From NCBI RefSeq assembly GCF_900215535.1, contig NZ_OCND01000010.1, positions 85,069-149,068 of the forward strand: a stretch of DNA of 64,000 nucleotides, read 5' to 3'. The notes under the pieces were generated by a model. It saw nothing but the letters and a program-made list of their open reading frames with translations. It searched no databases and had not been told where the DNA came from. A program made the translations under genes and the position numbers. Positions 10,947 through 20,691 of this stretch are shown piece after piece. Numbering within the stretch: position 1 is the stretch's first letter; the number at the start of each line of letters is the position of its first letter. Origin of the DNA: Pseudoxanthomonas wuyuanensis (lineage in GTDB: Bacteria; Pseudomonadota; Gammaproteobacteria; Xanthomonadales; Xanthomonadaceae).

Positions 10947-11486
10947 ATGGATACCCTCACCTTCCGTTCCGCAACCCTCGCCGATATCCCCGCCCTGGTC
11001 GAACTGGTCACTTCCGCCTATCGCGGCGATGCCAGCCGTCAGGGCTGGACCACCGAGGCCGATTTGCTCGACGGCCAGCGCATCGACCCCGAGGTGCTGC
11101 GGCAGGATCTGCTGCGCCCGCGCAGCCGGGTGCTGCTGGCCCTTTCCGGCGACCGCCTGCTGGCCTGCGTGCATGTGGCCGAGGAGAACGGCGCCGGCTA
11201 CCTGGGCATGTTTTCGGTGCGGCCGGACGCGCAGGGCAGCGGCGTCGGCAAGCGGTTGATGGTCGAAGCCGAGCGCTATGCGCGCGAGGAGCTCGGCCTG
11301 CCGGCAATGCGGATGACCGTCATCGACCTGCGCGAAGAGCTGATCGCCTTCTACGAACGCCGCGGCTACCGGCGCACCGGCATCAAGAAACCGTTCCCGT
11401 ACGGCGACGAGCGTTATGGCATCCCCAAGCGCGACGATCTGCGCTTCGAAATCCTCGAAAAGGCGCTGCCGGGAGCCGCCGCATGA
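10947..11486 (+). CDS. GNAT family N-acetyltransferase
   Basis: The 179-residue sequence has the GNAT fold order: an N-terminal strand (LTFRSATLADIPALVELV), the GYLGMFSVRPDAQGSGVGKRL acetyl-CoA-binding motif A region (residues about 84-103; Q/RxxGxG/A type) and the LIAFYERRGYRRTG motif B. The substrate is unknown. It overlaps the Rieske gene by four bases (ATGA) and follows sufS, so it may be transcribed with the suf genes. Confidence 0.88.
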   Translation: MDTLTFRSATLADIPALVELVTSAYRGDASRQGWTTEADLLDGQRIDPEVLRQDLLRPRSRVLLALSGDRLLACVHVAEENGAGYLGMFSVRPDAQGSGVGKRLMVEAERYAREELGLPAMRMTVIDLREELIAFYERRGYRRTGIKKPFPYGDERYGIPKRDDLRFEILEKALPGAAA

Positions 11487-11815
11487 GCCAGAACTGGACC
11501 TTCGTCTGTGCCACCGGCGAGCTGCTGCCCGGCGAAATGAAATCCGTCTTCGACGAAGTCACCGCCGTGCCGATCCTGGTGTTCAACTACGACGGCGACT
11601 TCTACGCGCTGGAAGATCGCTGCAGCCATGAAGAGTTCGAGCTGTCCTCCGGAGTGTTCGATGCCGGCGAGGCCACCATCGAATGCGTGCTGCACGGCGC
11701 CAGGTTCGACATCCGCGATGGCCGCGCCCTGTGCGCACCGGCCTATTCGCCGGTCCGCAAGTTCCCGGTCAAGCTGGAACATGGCGGCATCTGGACCCGC
11801 GACGATCGCGATTGA
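11483..11815 (+). CDS. Rieske [2Fe-2S] ferredoxin
   Basis: This 110-residue protein is a compact Rieske domain like the ferredoxin subunits of non-haem iron oxygenases. Its cluster ligands are C47 and H49 (RCSHEEF) and C68 and H71 (CVLHGARFDI). Proteins of this type are often found at the end of suf operons, where they may be a client or electron donor. It starts within the GNAT stop, so the two are translationally coupled. No oxygenase partner is adjacent. Confidence 0.9.
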   Translation: MSQNWTFVCATGELLPGEMKSVFDEVTAVPILVFNYDGDFYALEDRCSHEEFELSSGVFDAGEATIECVLHGARFDIRDGRALCAPAYSPVRKFPVKLEHGGIWTRDDRD

Positions 11816-11836
11816 GCCGGCCTTGCCGATTCTGTC

Positions 11837-11857
11837 AAATGTTAATTAATTGCATTT
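11837..11857. promoter_or_regulatory. Fur-like palindrome upstream of FecA-like receptor
   Basis: AAATG (11837-11841) and CATTT (11853-11857) flank TTAATTAA (11842-11849), giving a 21-base AT-rich near-palindrome in otherwise GC-rich DNA. It lies about 65 bases before the TonB receptor start and just upstream of TTCTCACTAGCATTG, which resembles the site at 14.28 kb. The assignment to Fur is inferred. Confidence 0.5.
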
Positions 11858-11920
11858 GGCACTGGTTCTCACTAGCATTGCGCACCCCGGCGCTCGCCGC
11901 CTATCGCCGCTATTGCATCG

Positions 11921-14137
11921 ATGAACCCCAGGAAGACCCCTGCGGCCGCGCCGCTGACCGCCGCACTGGCGCTGGCGCTCGCCGTCACTGCCCACGCCGA
12001 AACCGCCGCCGACCAGGCCGTCAACCTCGATCGCTTGACCGTCGTCGGCAACGGCCAGAAGGCCCAGGAGAGCGCCGGTTCGGCCGCCTATCTCGACGCC
12101 GAGACGCTGGAAAAGCACGACTACCGCGACATCCAGCGCATCCTGCGCCAGGTCAACGGCGTGTACGCCGTCGATGAGGAAGGCTACGGTCTGCGCCCCA
12201 ACATCGGCATCCGCGGCTCGGGTACCGACCGCAACAGCCGCATCACGGTGATGGAGGACGGCGTGCTGATCGCCCCGGCCGCCTATGCCGCGCCGGCCGC
12301 CTACTACTTCCCCACCGCCGCCCGCATGAACGCGGTCGAGGTACGCAAGGGTTCCTCGACCATCCGCACCGGCCCGCGCACCACCGGTGGCGCCATCAAC
12401 CTGATCTCCACGCCAATCCCGCAACAGACTTCCGGCCTGGTCGATTTCGCTTACGGCACCGACCAGACCATGCAGGCGCACGCCTGGGCCGGCGGCAGCA
12501 CGGACAACATCGGCTGGCTGCTGGAAACCGCGCAGCAGCAGACCGACGGCTTCAAACGGTTGGACAATGGCGGCGACACCGGCTACACGCTGGAGGACTA
12601 CCTGGGCAAGTTCCGCATCAACACGGGATCGGATGCGCGCTACTACCAGTCGCTGGAACTCAAGCTGGGCAAGGTCGAGCAGGACAGCGACGAAACCTAT
12701 CTGGGGCTCACCGACGCCGATTTCCGCGCCACGCCCAACCGCCGCTACGCCGGCTCGCAGCAGGACAACATCAAGACCGACCACGAGCAGGTGGAACTGC
12801 GCCACTACATCGCGTTTTCCGATGCGCTGGACCTGACCACCGTCGCGTACCGCAACGAGTTCTCGCGCAACTGGTACAAGCTCAACGACGTACGCAACAG
12901 CGCCGACACCGGCTGGCAGAGCATCAGCGGCATCCTCGCCAACCCTGCGGCCAACGCCGAGCAATACGCCTGGCTGACCGGAGCCGACAGCAGCCGCATC
13001 GCCCAGGGCGCATTGCGCGTGCGCAACAACAACCGCGAGTACTACAGCAAGGGCGTGCAGAGCGTGCTCGGCTGGACCCTGGATGCGGGCGGCGCGCAGC
13101 ACGCGTTCGAGTTCAGCGTGCGCTACCACGAGGACCAGGAAGACCGTTACCAGAGCGACGACCGCTACATGATGCAGAACGGCACCATGGTGCTGGCCAG
13201 CCGCGGCGCGCCCGGCAGCCAGGACAACCGCATCGGCGACGCCAAGGCCATTTCTGTCTATCTGCAGGACGAAATCCGCACCGGCAACTGGATCGTCACC
13301 CCAGGATTGCGTTACGAGTCCATCGACCTGACCCAGACCCGCTACAGCACCGCCACCGGCGACCGCTCCGCACCGGTCAGCGTGCAGAAGCACTCGGTGT
13401 CCGAACTGATGCCAGGCGTGGGCGTGACCTACCTGATCAACGACAGTCTCAACGTCTTCGCCAGCGCCCACCGCGGTTTCAACCCGCCCGGCCCCGGTTC
13501 CGATGTCGATCCCGAAGAGAGCGTCAACGTCGAAGCAGGCCTGCGCTGGAACGCGGGAGCGATGAACGCCGAGTTCGCCGGCTTCTGGAACGACTACAGC
13601 AACCTGGTCGGTACCTGCACCGCCTCGACCGGCGGCAACTGCGACATCGGCGACCAGTTCGCCGGCGGCAAGGCGCGCGTGCGCGGCATCGAGGCCAGCT
13701 TCGGCTACACGGCCGGGCTGGGCAACGGCCTGCGCCTGCCGCTTCGCGCCGGTTACACCTGGACCGACGCCGAGTTCCGCAGCAGTTTCGCCAGCAGCTT
13801 CGAGGAATGGGGCACGGTGGAATCCGGTGCGCCGCTGCCATACCTGCCCGAGCACGCCTTCAACGTGCAGGTCGGCCTGGAAAGCGAACGCTGGCGGGTG
13901 AACCTGGCCGGCAACTACATCGACGACATGGCCACTTCCGCACAGGCCGGAGCGCGGCGCACCGAATCGGCCTTCGTGGTCGATCTTTCGGCCGGCTATC
14001 GCCTGACCGACAGCGCCGAAGTCTTCGCACGGGTCGAGAATCTCACCGACGAAGTCTGGATCGCTTCGCTCCGCCCCGCCGGCGCCCGCCCGGGCATGCC
14101 GCGGCAGACCTATGTCGGGGTACGGGTGAAGTTCTGA
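11921..14137 (+). CDS. TonB-dependent receptor, FecA-like
   Basis: The 738-residue protein has a signal peptide cleaved after AVTAHA, and a TonB-box-like LDRLTVVG shortly after the mature N-terminus. The plug domain (about 45-165) contains DIQRILRQVNGVYAVDEEG, IGIRGSGTDRNSRITVMEDG and the VEVRKGSSTIRTGPRTTGGAI block, which is close to the ferric-citrate receptor FecA. The rest is a 22-strand-type barrel ending in the aromatic terminus VGVRVKF. It probably imports a ferric chelate in a TonB-dependent way; citrate is only a guess. No fecIR pair is next to it. Regulation by Fur is suggested by the upstream palindrome. Confidence 0.9.
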   Translation: MNPRKTPAAAPLTAALALALAVTAHAETAADQAVNLDRLTVVGNGQKAQESAGSAAYLDAETLEKHDYRDIQRILRQVNGVYAVDEEGYGLRPNIGIRGSGTDRNSRITVMEDGVLIAPAAYAAPAAYYFPTAARMNAVEVRKGSSTIRTGPRTTGGAINLISTPIPQQTSGLVDFAYGTDQTMQAHAWAGGSTDNIGWLLETAQQQTDGFKRLDNGGDTGYTLEDYLGKFRINTGSDARYYQSLELKLGKVEQDSDETYLGLTDADFRATPNRRYAGSQQDNIKTDHEQVELRHYIAFSDALDLTTVAYRNEFSRNWYKLNDVRNSADTGWQSISGILANPAANAEQYAWLTGADSSRIAQGALRVRNNNREYYSKGVQSVLGWTLDAGGAQHAFEFSVRYHEDQEDRYQSDDRYMMQNGTMVLASRGAPGSQDNRIGDAKAISVYLQDEIRTGNWIVTPGLRYESIDLTQTRYSTATGDRSAPVSVQKHSVSELMPGVGVTYLINDSLNVFASAHRGFNPPGPGSDVDPEESVNVEAGLRWNAGAMNAEFAGFWNDYSNLVGTCTASTGGNCDIGDQFAGGKARVRGIEASFGYTAGLGNGLRLPLRAGYTWTDAEFRSSFASSFEEWGTVESGAPLPYLPEHAFNVQVGLESERWRVNLAGNYIDDMATSAQAGARRTESAFVVDLSAGYRLTDSAEVFARVENLTDEVWIASLRPAGARPGMPRQTYVGVRVKF

Positions 14138-14202
14138 CGATGCGACGGGGCCGCGGCCCTGCTGGATCGGCATCGCATCTGCCTTTTCGATGATGGCTAC
14201 CC

Positions 14203-14235
14203 AAGGAGTCCGTGCCTTACGGACTCCTTTTTTTC
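14203..14235 (+). terminator. Rho-independent terminator after FecA-like receptor
   Basis: AAGGAGTCCGT and ACGGACTCCTT form an 11-base-pair perfect stem around a 5-base loop, followed by a run of seven T residues (14228-14234). Confidence 0.92.
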
Positions 14236-14272
14236 GTCCCGAATCAACAGCGGAATGTGAATAGTTTGTTGT

Positions 14273-14299
14273 AATTGCAAATCAATCTCATTAGCATTG
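14273..14299. promoter_or_regulatory. Fur-like site upstream of second TonB receptor
   Basis: The AT-rich stretch TTGCAAATCAATCTCATTAG, followed by CATTG, lies 54-80 bases before the receptor start. It contains an AATCTCATTA core like that of proteobacterial Fur boxes and resembles the sites near 11.86 and 17.51 kb. Confidence 0.5.
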
Positions 14300-14352
14300 A
14301 CGGGTTGGCGGTGCCACTTCCAGCTGCCGCTTCTTCGTGACGACCCAGACCA

Positions 14353-16656
14353 ATGCTCTCCAAAACTCCCGCTCTTTCGCCGCTGGCAGCGGCGCTGTCC
14401 CTATCCCTGACCGTACTCACCGCACAGGCTGCGCCCGCCGGTGATGTTCCGGCAGATGCCGCCATGCAGGCCAAGGAACTCGATACCGTGGAAGTCCACG
14501 GCGAGCGCGTGCGGAAAGCCAGCTCCAGCAAGTACACCGAGCCGCTGCTCGATACCCCGCAGACGATCACCGTGGTCACCAGCGAGGTCATGTCCCAGCA
14601 AAACCTGCTGGGCCTGCGTGACGTCCTGAGCACCCTGCCCGGCATCACCTTCGGTGCGGGCGAAGGCGGCGGCGGCTACGGCGACAGCATCAACCTGCGC
14701 GGCTATACCGCCAACAGCGACATCACCACCGACGGCGTGCGCGACAGCGCCCAGTACACCCGCAGCGACACCTTCAACCTGGAAGCGGTGGAACTGATCA
14801 ACGGCGCCAATTCGGTGTATTCCGGTGCCGGCTCGGTCGGCGGCAACATCAACCTGGTCAGCAAGACTGCGCACGAAGGCGAGTCGCACAGCTTCACCGT
14901 AGGCGCCGGCAGCGACAGGTACGGCCGCGTCACCGCCGACAGCAACTTCGACCTGGAAAACGGCATTGCCGTGCGCCTGAACGCCATGGGCCACACCCAG
15001 GACGTGCCGGGGCGCGACGAGGAATTCAAGCATCGCTGGGGCTTTGCGCCGTCGGTCGCGTTCGGTCTGGGTTCGGATACGCGTTTCACGCTCAGTTACC
15101 TGCACCAGCACGACAACAACATGCCGCAGTACGGCGTTCCCTACGCGCTCAACGCATTCAACGATGGCCCGCTACCCGGCGTGGATCCGGAAACCTACTA
15201 TGGTTACCGCAACACCTCGCGCCAGGAAATCGACGTGGACATGCTGACCGGTGTGTTCGAGATGGACTTCAGCGACAACCTGAAGCTGCGGAGCCTGGGC
15301 CGCCTGCAGCGCGTGGAGCAATACACCAACACCACCGCGCTGCAGGGCAGTTGGTGTCTTGCCGACAATACCAGCCCCCATACCGGCCTGCCTTGCGTGG
15401 GGCAGCCGGCCGGCACGTGGAACCCGAACGGCGGGCCGCGCGGCCTGGTGCGCGACACCGAGAACTTCATCGCGCACAGTCAGACCGACCTGACCGCCAT
15501 CTTCAATATCGGCAGGATCGAGCACCATCTGGTAGCGGGTGTGGCCTTCAGCAAGGAAGACTTCGAACTGGATACGGGCACCGCGTTCCGCAATGCCGAC
15601 GGCTCCACCACGGGCATCACCTATCCGATCCAGGATCTGGCCAATCCGTACAACATCTGGACCGGTCCGGTGAACTATTTCCGCACCGGCCGCACCAGGG
15701 GCAGCCTGAACAACCAGGCCGTTTATGTCTTCGACACGCTGAAGTTCAATGAGCAATGGATGCTCAACCTGGGGGCCCGCTATGAGCACAACGAAGGCGA
15801 TACCACCACGTATGCCATATCCACCGATACCGGTTCCGTCGGCCAGGTGACGGGCGTCAGCGGCAGGTTCAAGAACGAGGATGACCTGTTCTCCTACCGT
15901 GCTGGCATGGTGTACAAGCCGGTCGAGAACGCCAGCGTCTACCTCTCCTACGCCAACAGCAAGACGCCCTCCAAGACTTCGGTCAACGGCGCCTGCAATG
16001 CCGCCACCTGCAATGTCGATCCGGAAACCGCGGTCAACATCGAACTGGGCATCAAGTGGGAGGTCCTGGCCAATCGCCTGGCCCTGACCGCCGCGGTGTT
16101 CCGCAACGAGCGGCAGAACTACAAGGTCGCCGACCTCAACAACCCCGAGAATCCCTCCGGCGAACAGGTGTTGGACGGCAAGGCGCGCGTGGATGGTCTG
16201 GCACTGGGCGCGGCCGGGCATATCACTCCGGAATGGTCGCTGTTCGCGAACTACACGTTCCTGGACAGCGAAGTGCTGCAGAGCGTTTCGGACCACACCA
16301 GCGCCACCGACGGGGACCCGATTGCCGGGCGCGAATTGAGCCAGACACCGCGCCATTCGGCCAGCCTGTGGACGACCTATCAGGTGGATAGCTGGTTGTT
16401 CGGTTATGGCGCCAGCTACCAGGGCTCGTTCTATCCGAACAATGCGGCGGCGGCGCCGTATGTGAAGACCAATGCGTACTGGGTGCACCGCGCCATGATC
16501 GGCTATCAGCTAAATGAGCGCGTCGGCCTGCAGCTCAACGTCAACAACCTGTTCGACGAGGAGTACTACACCAGCATCCGCAATAACGCCGGCAACGGCT
16601 GGGCCATTCCTGGCGAGGGTCGCTCGGCGGTGCTGACGGCCACCTTCAATTTCTGA
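14353..16656 (+). CDS. TonB-dependent catecholate siderophore receptor, Fiu-like
   Basis: This 767-residue protein carries a signal peptide (cleaved after LTAQA) and a TonB-box-like ELDTVEVHG. Its plug resembles the Fiu/CirA-type siderophore receptors: LLDTPQTITVVTSEVMSQQN, LPGITFGAGEGGGGYGDSIN and DITTDGVRDSAQYTRSDTFN. The barrel ends in a terminal Phe (LTATFNF). The next gene encodes a PiuC-type dioxygenase, the same pairing as fiu-ybiX in enterobacteria and piuA-piuC in pseudomonads, which supports catecholate uptake. A terminator separates the two, so co-transcription is not certain. Confidence 0.92.
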   Translation: MLSKTPALSPLAAALSLSLTVLTAQAAPAGDVPADAAMQAKELDTVEVHGERVRKASSSKYTEPLLDTPQTITVVTSEVMSQQNLLGLRDVLSTLPGITFGAGEGGGGYGDSINLRGYTANSDITTDGVRDSAQYTRSDTFNLEAVELINGANSVYSGAGSVGGNINLVSKTAHEGESHSFTVGAGSDRYGRVTADSNFDLENGIAVRLNAMGHTQDVPGRDEEFKHRWGFAPSVAFGLGSDTRFTLSYLHQHDNNMPQYGVPYALNAFNDGPLPGVDPETYYGYRNTSRQEIDVDMLTGVFEMDFSDNLKLRSLGRLQRVEQYTNTTALQGSWCLADNTSPHTGLPCVGQPAGTWNPNGGPRGLVRDTENFIAHSQTDLTAIFNIGRIEHHLVAGVAFSKEDFELDTGTAFRNADGSTTGITYPIQDLANPYNIWTGPVNYFRTGRTRGSLNNQAVYVFDTLKFNEQWMLNLGARYEHNEGDTTTYAISTDTGSVGQVTGVSGRFKNEDDLFSYRAGMVYKPVENASVYLSYANSKTPSKTSVNGACNAATCNVDPETAVNIELGIKWEVLANRLALTAAVFRNERQNYKVADLNNPENPSGEQVLDGKARVDGLALGAAGHITPEWSLFANYTFLDSEVLQSVSDHTSATDGDPIAGRELSQTPRHSASLWTTYQVDSWLFGYGASYQGSFYPNNAAAAPYVKTNAYWVHRAMIGYQLNERVGLQLNVNNLFDEEYYTSIRNNAGNGWAIPGEGRSAVLTATFNF

Positions 16657-16678
16657 GCTGGCAGCCCGCGCTTCCACT

Positions 16679-16709
16679 ACCCCGCCCACGCAGAATGGGC
16701 GGGGTTTTC
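16679..16709 (+). terminator. Terminator-like hairpin between receptor and PiuC gene
   Basis: ACCCCGCCC and GGGCGGGGT form a 9-base-pair stem with a 9-base loop, followed by TTTT. The T-run is short, so readthrough into the dioxygenase gene is plausible. Confidence 0.7.
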
Positions 16710-16729
16710 CCGTTTCGAGGTAACCGCCG

Positions 16730-17416
16730 ATGCTGCTGCCGATTCCCGATGTGCTGACGCCCGAACAAGTGGCGCAGGCGCGCGCGAAGCTGGATGCCGC
16801 CGACTGGGCCGACGGCCGCATCACCGCCGGCTACCAGTCGGCCAGAGCCAAGGACAACGCGCAACTGCCGGAAGACTTGCCGTTGGCGCGCGAGTTGGGC
16901 GCCATCGTGCTTGACGCGCTCTCCCGCAACAGCACGTTCTTCTCCGCTGCGTTGCCCAAGCGTATCTACCCGCCGCTGTTCAATCGCTACAGCGGCGGGC
17001 AGTCGTTCGGCTTCCATGTCGACAACGCGGTGCGCTACGACCGCAGCCGCGGCGGTGCGGATGCGGTGCGAACCGATCTGTCGGCGACACTGTTCCTCAG
17101 CAGTCCCGAGGAATACGACGGCGGCGAACTCATCATCGAAGACACCTTCGGTACCCACAGCGTCAAGCTGCCGGCCGGCCACATGGTGCTGTACCCGGGC
17201 ACCAGCCTGCACAAGGTCACCCCGGTGACGCGCGGCGCACGGGTGGCTTCGTTCTTCTGGATGCAAAGCATGGTCCGCGACGACGGACACCGGCGTTTGA
17301 TGTTCGAACTCGATGTCTCCATCCGCCGCCTGACTCAGGACGTGCCCGATCATGCGGCGCTGATACAACTGACCGGCGTGTACCACAACCTGCTGCGGCA
17401 GTGGGCCGACACCTGA
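16730..17416 (+). CDS. piuC: Fe2+-dependent dioxygenase, PiuC/YbiX (PKHD hydroxylase)
   Basis: At 228 residues it matches the PiuC/YbiX family length. The 2-oxoglutarate/Fe(II) oxygenase motif is complete: H96 and D98 (FGFHVDNA), H161 (TSLHKVTPV) and R171 for 2-oxoglutarate. The C-terminal extension includes the typical [19 protein letters not shown]. Such genes sit beside catecholate siderophore receptors and are iron-regulated; their substrate has not been firmly defined. Here it follows the Fiu-like receptor by about 70 bases. Confidence 0.93.
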   Translation: MLLPIPDVLTPEQVAQARAKLDAADWADGRITAGYQSARAKDNAQLPEDLPLARELGAIVLDALSRNSTFFSAALPKRIYPPLFNRYSGGQSFGFHVDNAVRYDRSRGGADAVRTDLSATLFLSSPEEYDGGELIIEDTFGTHSVKLPAGHMVLYPGTSLHKVTPVTRGARVASFFWMQSMVRDDGHRRLMFELDVSIRRLTQDVPDHAALIQLTGVYHNLLRQWADT

Positions 17417-17499
17417 GAACCCGTTCCCGATCTCGCTGCCACCCTCATGGGTGAAGCAGCGGCCAGCCGGCCAAACTAGGCTCCAGAAGGTCGCCACAC

Positions 17500-17522
17500 A
17501 ATTGAGACTCATTCTCATTTAT
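17500..17522. promoter_or_regulatory. Fur-like site upstream of PepSY gene
   Basis: The sequence TTGAGACTCATTCTCATTTA (17502-17521) ends 7 bases before the chosen ATG. It contains overlapping GAGACTCATTCTCATT elements like those of Fur boxes. It is the clearest of the three candidate Fur sites in this region. Confidence 0.6.
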
Positions 17523-17528
17523 GGTGTA

Positions 17529-18200
17529 ATGGCGTCCCTTTCCACTGCGATCCGACGCTTGCCGCGTACGCCCCCCCCTGCCGATTTTTTCCAGCAGCAT
17601 CGCCGTGGCTTCTGGCTGCGCACGCTGCACCAGTGGCACTGGATCAGCTCGGCCGTCTGCCTGGCCGGCATGCTGCTGTTCGCCGCCACCGGCATCACGC
17701 TGAACCATGCCGCGCGCATCGAGGCGCAACCGCAGGTGGTCAACCGCAGCGCGGAACTGCCGCCTGCGTTGCTGCAATCGCTGGGAGATCGCGACGACGG
17801 CACCGCGCCGCTGCCCGCGGATGTCGCCGACTGGCTGAGCGACGAGTTTTCGGTAGCGATCGGCCGCCGTGCCGCGGAATGGTCGGAGCCGGAAATCTAC
17901 CTGTCGATGCCGCGCCCCGGCGGCGACGCCTGGCTCAGCCTGGATCGCGAAACCGGCGCGGTCGAGTTCGAAAGCACCGAGCGCGGCTGGATCTCCTATT
18001 TCAACGATCTGCACAAGGGCCGCAACGCCGGGCCGGCATGGGGATGGTTCCTGGATCTGTTCGCGGTGGCCTGTCTGGTGTTCTGCATCACCGGCCTGTT
18101 CCTGCTGTACCTGCACGCGCGCCAGCGCCGCATGACCTGGCCGATGGTCGGCCTGGGCCTGGTGGCGCCGCTGCTGCTGGCGCTGATTTTCGTCCACTAG
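17529..18200 (+). CDS. PepSY-associated transmembrane protein
   Basis: The protein has 223 residues from the ATG at 17529, chosen because the Fur-like site lies just upstream; the longer frame from 17451 would place that site inside the gene. It has an N-terminal membrane segment preceded by [11 protein letters not shown] (His residues typical of the family), a periplasmic PepSY-like middle ([20 protein letters not shown], then HKGRNAG), and two C-terminal membrane segments. Relatives occur in iron-regulated clusters with DUF2271, DUF4198, ApbE and flavoreductases, exactly as here. The role is probably in reduction of ferric siderophores at the inner membrane, by inference. Confidence 0.82.
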   Translation: MASLSTAIRRLPRTPPPADFFQQHRRGFWLRTLHQWHWISSAVCLAGMLLFAATGITLNHAARIEAQPQVVNRSAELPPALLQSLGDRDDGTAPLPADVADWLSDEFSVAIGRRAAEWSEPEIYLSMPRPGGDAWLSLDRETGAVEFESTERGWISYFNDLHKGRNAGPAWGWFLDLFAVACLVFCITGLFLLYLHARQRRMTWPMVGLGLVAPLLLALIFVH

Positions 18201-18250
18201 AGCGTGTTATGGCCTTTGGGATGAGACCCCAAAGGCCATAACACGCTCTA
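18198..18250. repeat. Perfect 23-base inverted repeat including a stop codon
   Basis: Arms at 18198-18220 and 18228-18250 are exact reverse complements (TAGAGCGTGTTATGGCC then TTTGGG) with a 7-base loop ATGAGAC. The first TAG is the stop codon of the PepSY gene. There is no downstream T-run. The AGAGCGTGTT element also appears, alone, near 60.83 kb. Confidence 0.92.
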
Positions 18251-18280
18251 GCCCATCACACGCCCTAGCGAGATATTCCG

Positions 18281-18814
18281 ATGTCCAAGATCGCCGTCCC
18301 CGTCACCCTCTGTATCGCGCTCAGCGGCGCGCTGGCCCTGCCCGCCTACTCGGCGCAGCTGGACATCAGCGTCGAGGTGCCCAAGTTGAACGTGGCCGAA
18401 TACCACCGCCCGTATGTGGCCATCTGGCTGGAGGGCGCCGATCAGAAGGTCGCCGCCAACCTGTCGGTCTGGTACCAGCAGCGCGACAGCGCCGAGGGCC
18501 ATGGCACCAAGTGGCTGCCGGATCTGCGCCAGTGGTGGCGCAAGTCCGGCCGCTCGCTGCAGGTGCCGGTCGACGGCGTCACCGGCCCGACCAAGCCCGT
18601 CGGCACGCATGCATTGAGCTTCACCGACAAGCAGCCTCAGTTGAAAGGGCTGGCGCCGGGCCAATACACGCTGGTGGTGGAAGCCGTACGCGAAGTCGGC
18701 GGGCGCGAACTACTGAAGATTCCGTTTACCTGGCCCGCCAAGGACGCGCAGCAAACCGGCACGGCCCAGGGGAGTTCCGAACTGGGCGCTGTGGCTGTGA
18801 CCGTCAAGCCCTGA
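18281..18814 (+). CDS. DUF2271 domain periplasmic protein
   Basis: This 177-residue protein has a signal peptide cleaved after PAYSA. The mature part is an immunoglobulin-like beta domain with the DUF2271 signature: [33 protein letters not shown] and [15 protein letters not shown]. The function is unknown. In related bacteria the gene is linked to PepSY and ApbE genes, and the same order is seen here, which suggests a role in flavinylated electron transfer. It may be co-transcribed with the DUF4198 gene 44 bases downstream. Confidence 0.85.
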   Translation: MSKIAVPVTLCIALSGALALPAYSAQLDISVEVPKLNVAEYHRPYVAIWLEGADQKVAANLSVWYQQRDSAEGHGTKWLPDLRQWWRKSGRSLQVPVDGVTGPTKPVGTHALSFTDKQPQLKGLAPGQYTLVVEAVREVGGRELLKIPFTWPAKDAQQTGTAQGSSELGAVAVTVKP

Positions 18815-18858
18815 CCTGCGCCTGCCCTCCTCCTTCCTACCTTTCCGCTGGAGTCCCA

Positions 18859-19665
18859 ATGAAACGCATCGCCCTGCTCGCCCTCTGCCTGACCGCCGCG
18901 CTTCCGTTCTCGGCCCCCGCTCACAAAGCCTGGCTGCAGCCGTCGCAGACGGTCATCGCCGGCAGCAACCCGTGGATTACCGTCGATGCGGCGGTGTCCA
19001 ACGACCTGTTCTACTTCAATCATGTGCCGCTGCGTACCGACGGCCTGACCATCACCGCACCCGACGGCAGCACGGCCGATGCGCAGAATCTGGCCAGCGG
19101 CAAGTACCGCACGGTGTTCGATGTAGAGCTGACCCAGCAGGGCACCTACCGCATTGCCGTGGTCAACAACGGCCTGTTCGGCAGCTGGGAAGAGAACGGC
19201 AAGCCCAAACGCTGGCGTGGCACCGCGGCCAGCTTCGCCAGCGAAGTCCCGAAGGATGCCAGGAATCTGCAGATCTCGCAGTCGGTCAGCCGCATCGAAA
19301 CCTTCGTCACCAACGGCTCTCCCAACGAGACCGCGCTGAAAACCAGCGGCGAAGGACTGGAGCTGGTGCCGGTGACCCACCCCAATGATCTGTTCGCCGG
19401 TGAGCAGGCGACCTTCCGCATGCTCAAGGATGGCAAGCCGGCGGCGGGACTGGAGTTCGAAATCACCCGCGGCGGCACCCGTTACCGCAACGCGCAGGAT
19501 GAGATCAAGGTCGCCACCGACAGCAACGGCGAATTCCGCGTGACCTGGCCGGAAGCGGGCATGTACTGGCTGGAAACCAGCGCCCAGGACGACCAGACCT
19601 CGCTGCCGCAGGCCAGACAGCGCCGGTTGAGTTATGTGGCCACGCTGGAAGTGCTGCCGCAGTAG
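18859..19665 (+). CDS. DUF4198 domain periplasmic protein
   Basis: The 268-residue protein starts at the ATG at 18859, which begins a signal peptide cleaved after SAPA and leaves a mature N-terminus HKAWLQPS. The HxxWLxPS start is the hallmark of DUF4198, a NikM/GlpM-like beta-domain family linked to metal uptake. The N-terminal His could bind metal. The C-terminal half ([18 protein letters not shown] to TSAQDDQ) is a carboxypeptidase-regulatory-like domain. It lies between DUF2271 and apbE in the iron cluster. Confidence 0.85.
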   Translation: MKRIALLALCLTAALPFSAPAHKAWLQPSQTVIAGSNPWITVDAAVSNDLFYFNHVPLRTDGLTITAPDGSTADAQNLASGKYRTVFDVELTQQGTYRIAVVNNGLFGSWEENGKPKRWRGTAASFASEVPKDARNLQISQSVSRIETFVTNGSPNETALKTSGEGLELVPVTHPNDLFAGEQATFRMLKDGKPAAGLEFEITRGGTRYRNAQDEIKVATDSNGEFRVTWPEAGMYWLETSAQDDQTSLPQARQRRLSYVATLEVLPQ

Positions 19666-19707
19666 CGGCTAACGCGGCGGTTCGGCTTTGCTTTCCTCGT
19701 CAACGGC

Positions 19708-20691
19708 ATGAACGCCAACCACACCAATCAGGCAATCGCCGCCCTCGGCGGCGAAACGATGGGCACCACCTGGAGCGCCAGGCTGGTGGTTTCGCCGCGC
19801 GCGGATCTGCATGCCCTGCATGCCGGCATCCAGGCGCAGCTGGATCGGGTGGTCGCGCAGATGAGCACCTGGCGGGCCGACTCGGACATCTCGCGTTTCA
19901 ACGCCAGCGCAGTGGGCCGCTGGCAGGCGTTGCCGCAGGAATTCTTCACCGTGTTGTCGTGCGCGCTGGAAATCGCCCGCGACAGCGGCGGTGCGTTCGA
20001 TCCGACCCTGGGCCCGCTGGTGGACCTGTGGGGATTCGGTCCCGCGCGGTCGGCGCGGCGCGTGCCCGATGCCGCGACCTTGGCGGCCGTACGCCAGCGC
20101 TGCGGCTGGCAACGCGTGCTGGTGCAGTCGCCCCCGCCTCGCTTACGGCAGCCGGGAGGCCTGCATCTGGACCTGTCGGCGATCGCCAAAGGCTATGGCG
20201 TGGATCTGGTCGTCGGCCATCTGCGCGATCGCGGCATCGCCAGCGCGCTGGTCGAAGTCGGCGGCGAACTGTACGGCTACGGCCGCAAACCCGATGGCGG
20301 GCCGTGGCGCGTGCTGGTCGAATCATCGCCGGATGAAGAAGCCACCGATGAGGATTTCGAACCGCGCGTGCTGGCATTGGAAGGATTTGCGGTGGCCACT
20401 TCCGGCGACCGCTGGCATCGCTTCGAACAGCAGGGCCATCGCTACGCCCATACCCTGGATCCGCGCAGCGGGCAGCCGGTCGAACATGCGCCGGCTGCGG
20501 TTACGGTAGTCGCGGACAGCGCCATGCGCGCCGACGCCTGGGCCACCGCGCTGACGGTGCTGGGTCCGCAGCAGGGCCTGCAGCTGGCCGAGACCCGGCA
20601 ACTCGCCGCGCGCTTCGCGCTGCGTACGGATACGGGAATCGAAGAAATGGCGACATCCAGCTTCCATGCCCATCTGGCGGCGGCGACATGA
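19708..20691 (+). CDS. apbE: FAD:protein FMN transferase ApbE
   Basis: This 327-residue protein belongs to the ApbE family, which attaches FMN covalently to Thr or Ser of exported proteins. The conserved GGETMGTTWSA start, ISRFNASAVGRW, GAFDPTLGPLVDLWGFG, the KGYGVDLV segment, LVEVGGELYGYG, and the HTLDPRSGQPVEHA with following D/T-rich active-site segment are all visible. It has no signal peptide and so may act in the cytoplasm or use an unrecognised export route. The stop overlaps the start of the flavoreductase gene (ATGA). The likely flavinylation target would be a neighbour, but no clear DxxTGATS motif was noticed. Confidence 0.92.
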   Translation: MNANHTNQAIAALGGETMGTTWSARLVVSPRADLHALHAGIQAQLDRVVAQMSTWRADSDISRFNASAVGRWQALPQEFFTVLSCALEIARDSGGAFDPTLGPLVDLWGFGPARSARRVPDAATLAAVRQRCGWQRVLVQSPPPRLRQPGGLHLDLSAIAKGYGVDLVVGHLRDRGIASALVEVGGELYGYGRKPDGGPWRVLVESSPDEEATDEDFEPRVLALEGFAVATSGDRWHRFEQQGHRYAHTLDPRSGQPVEHAPAAVTVVADSAMRADAWATALTVLGPQQGLQLAETRQLAARFALRTDTGIEEMATSSFHAHLAAAT

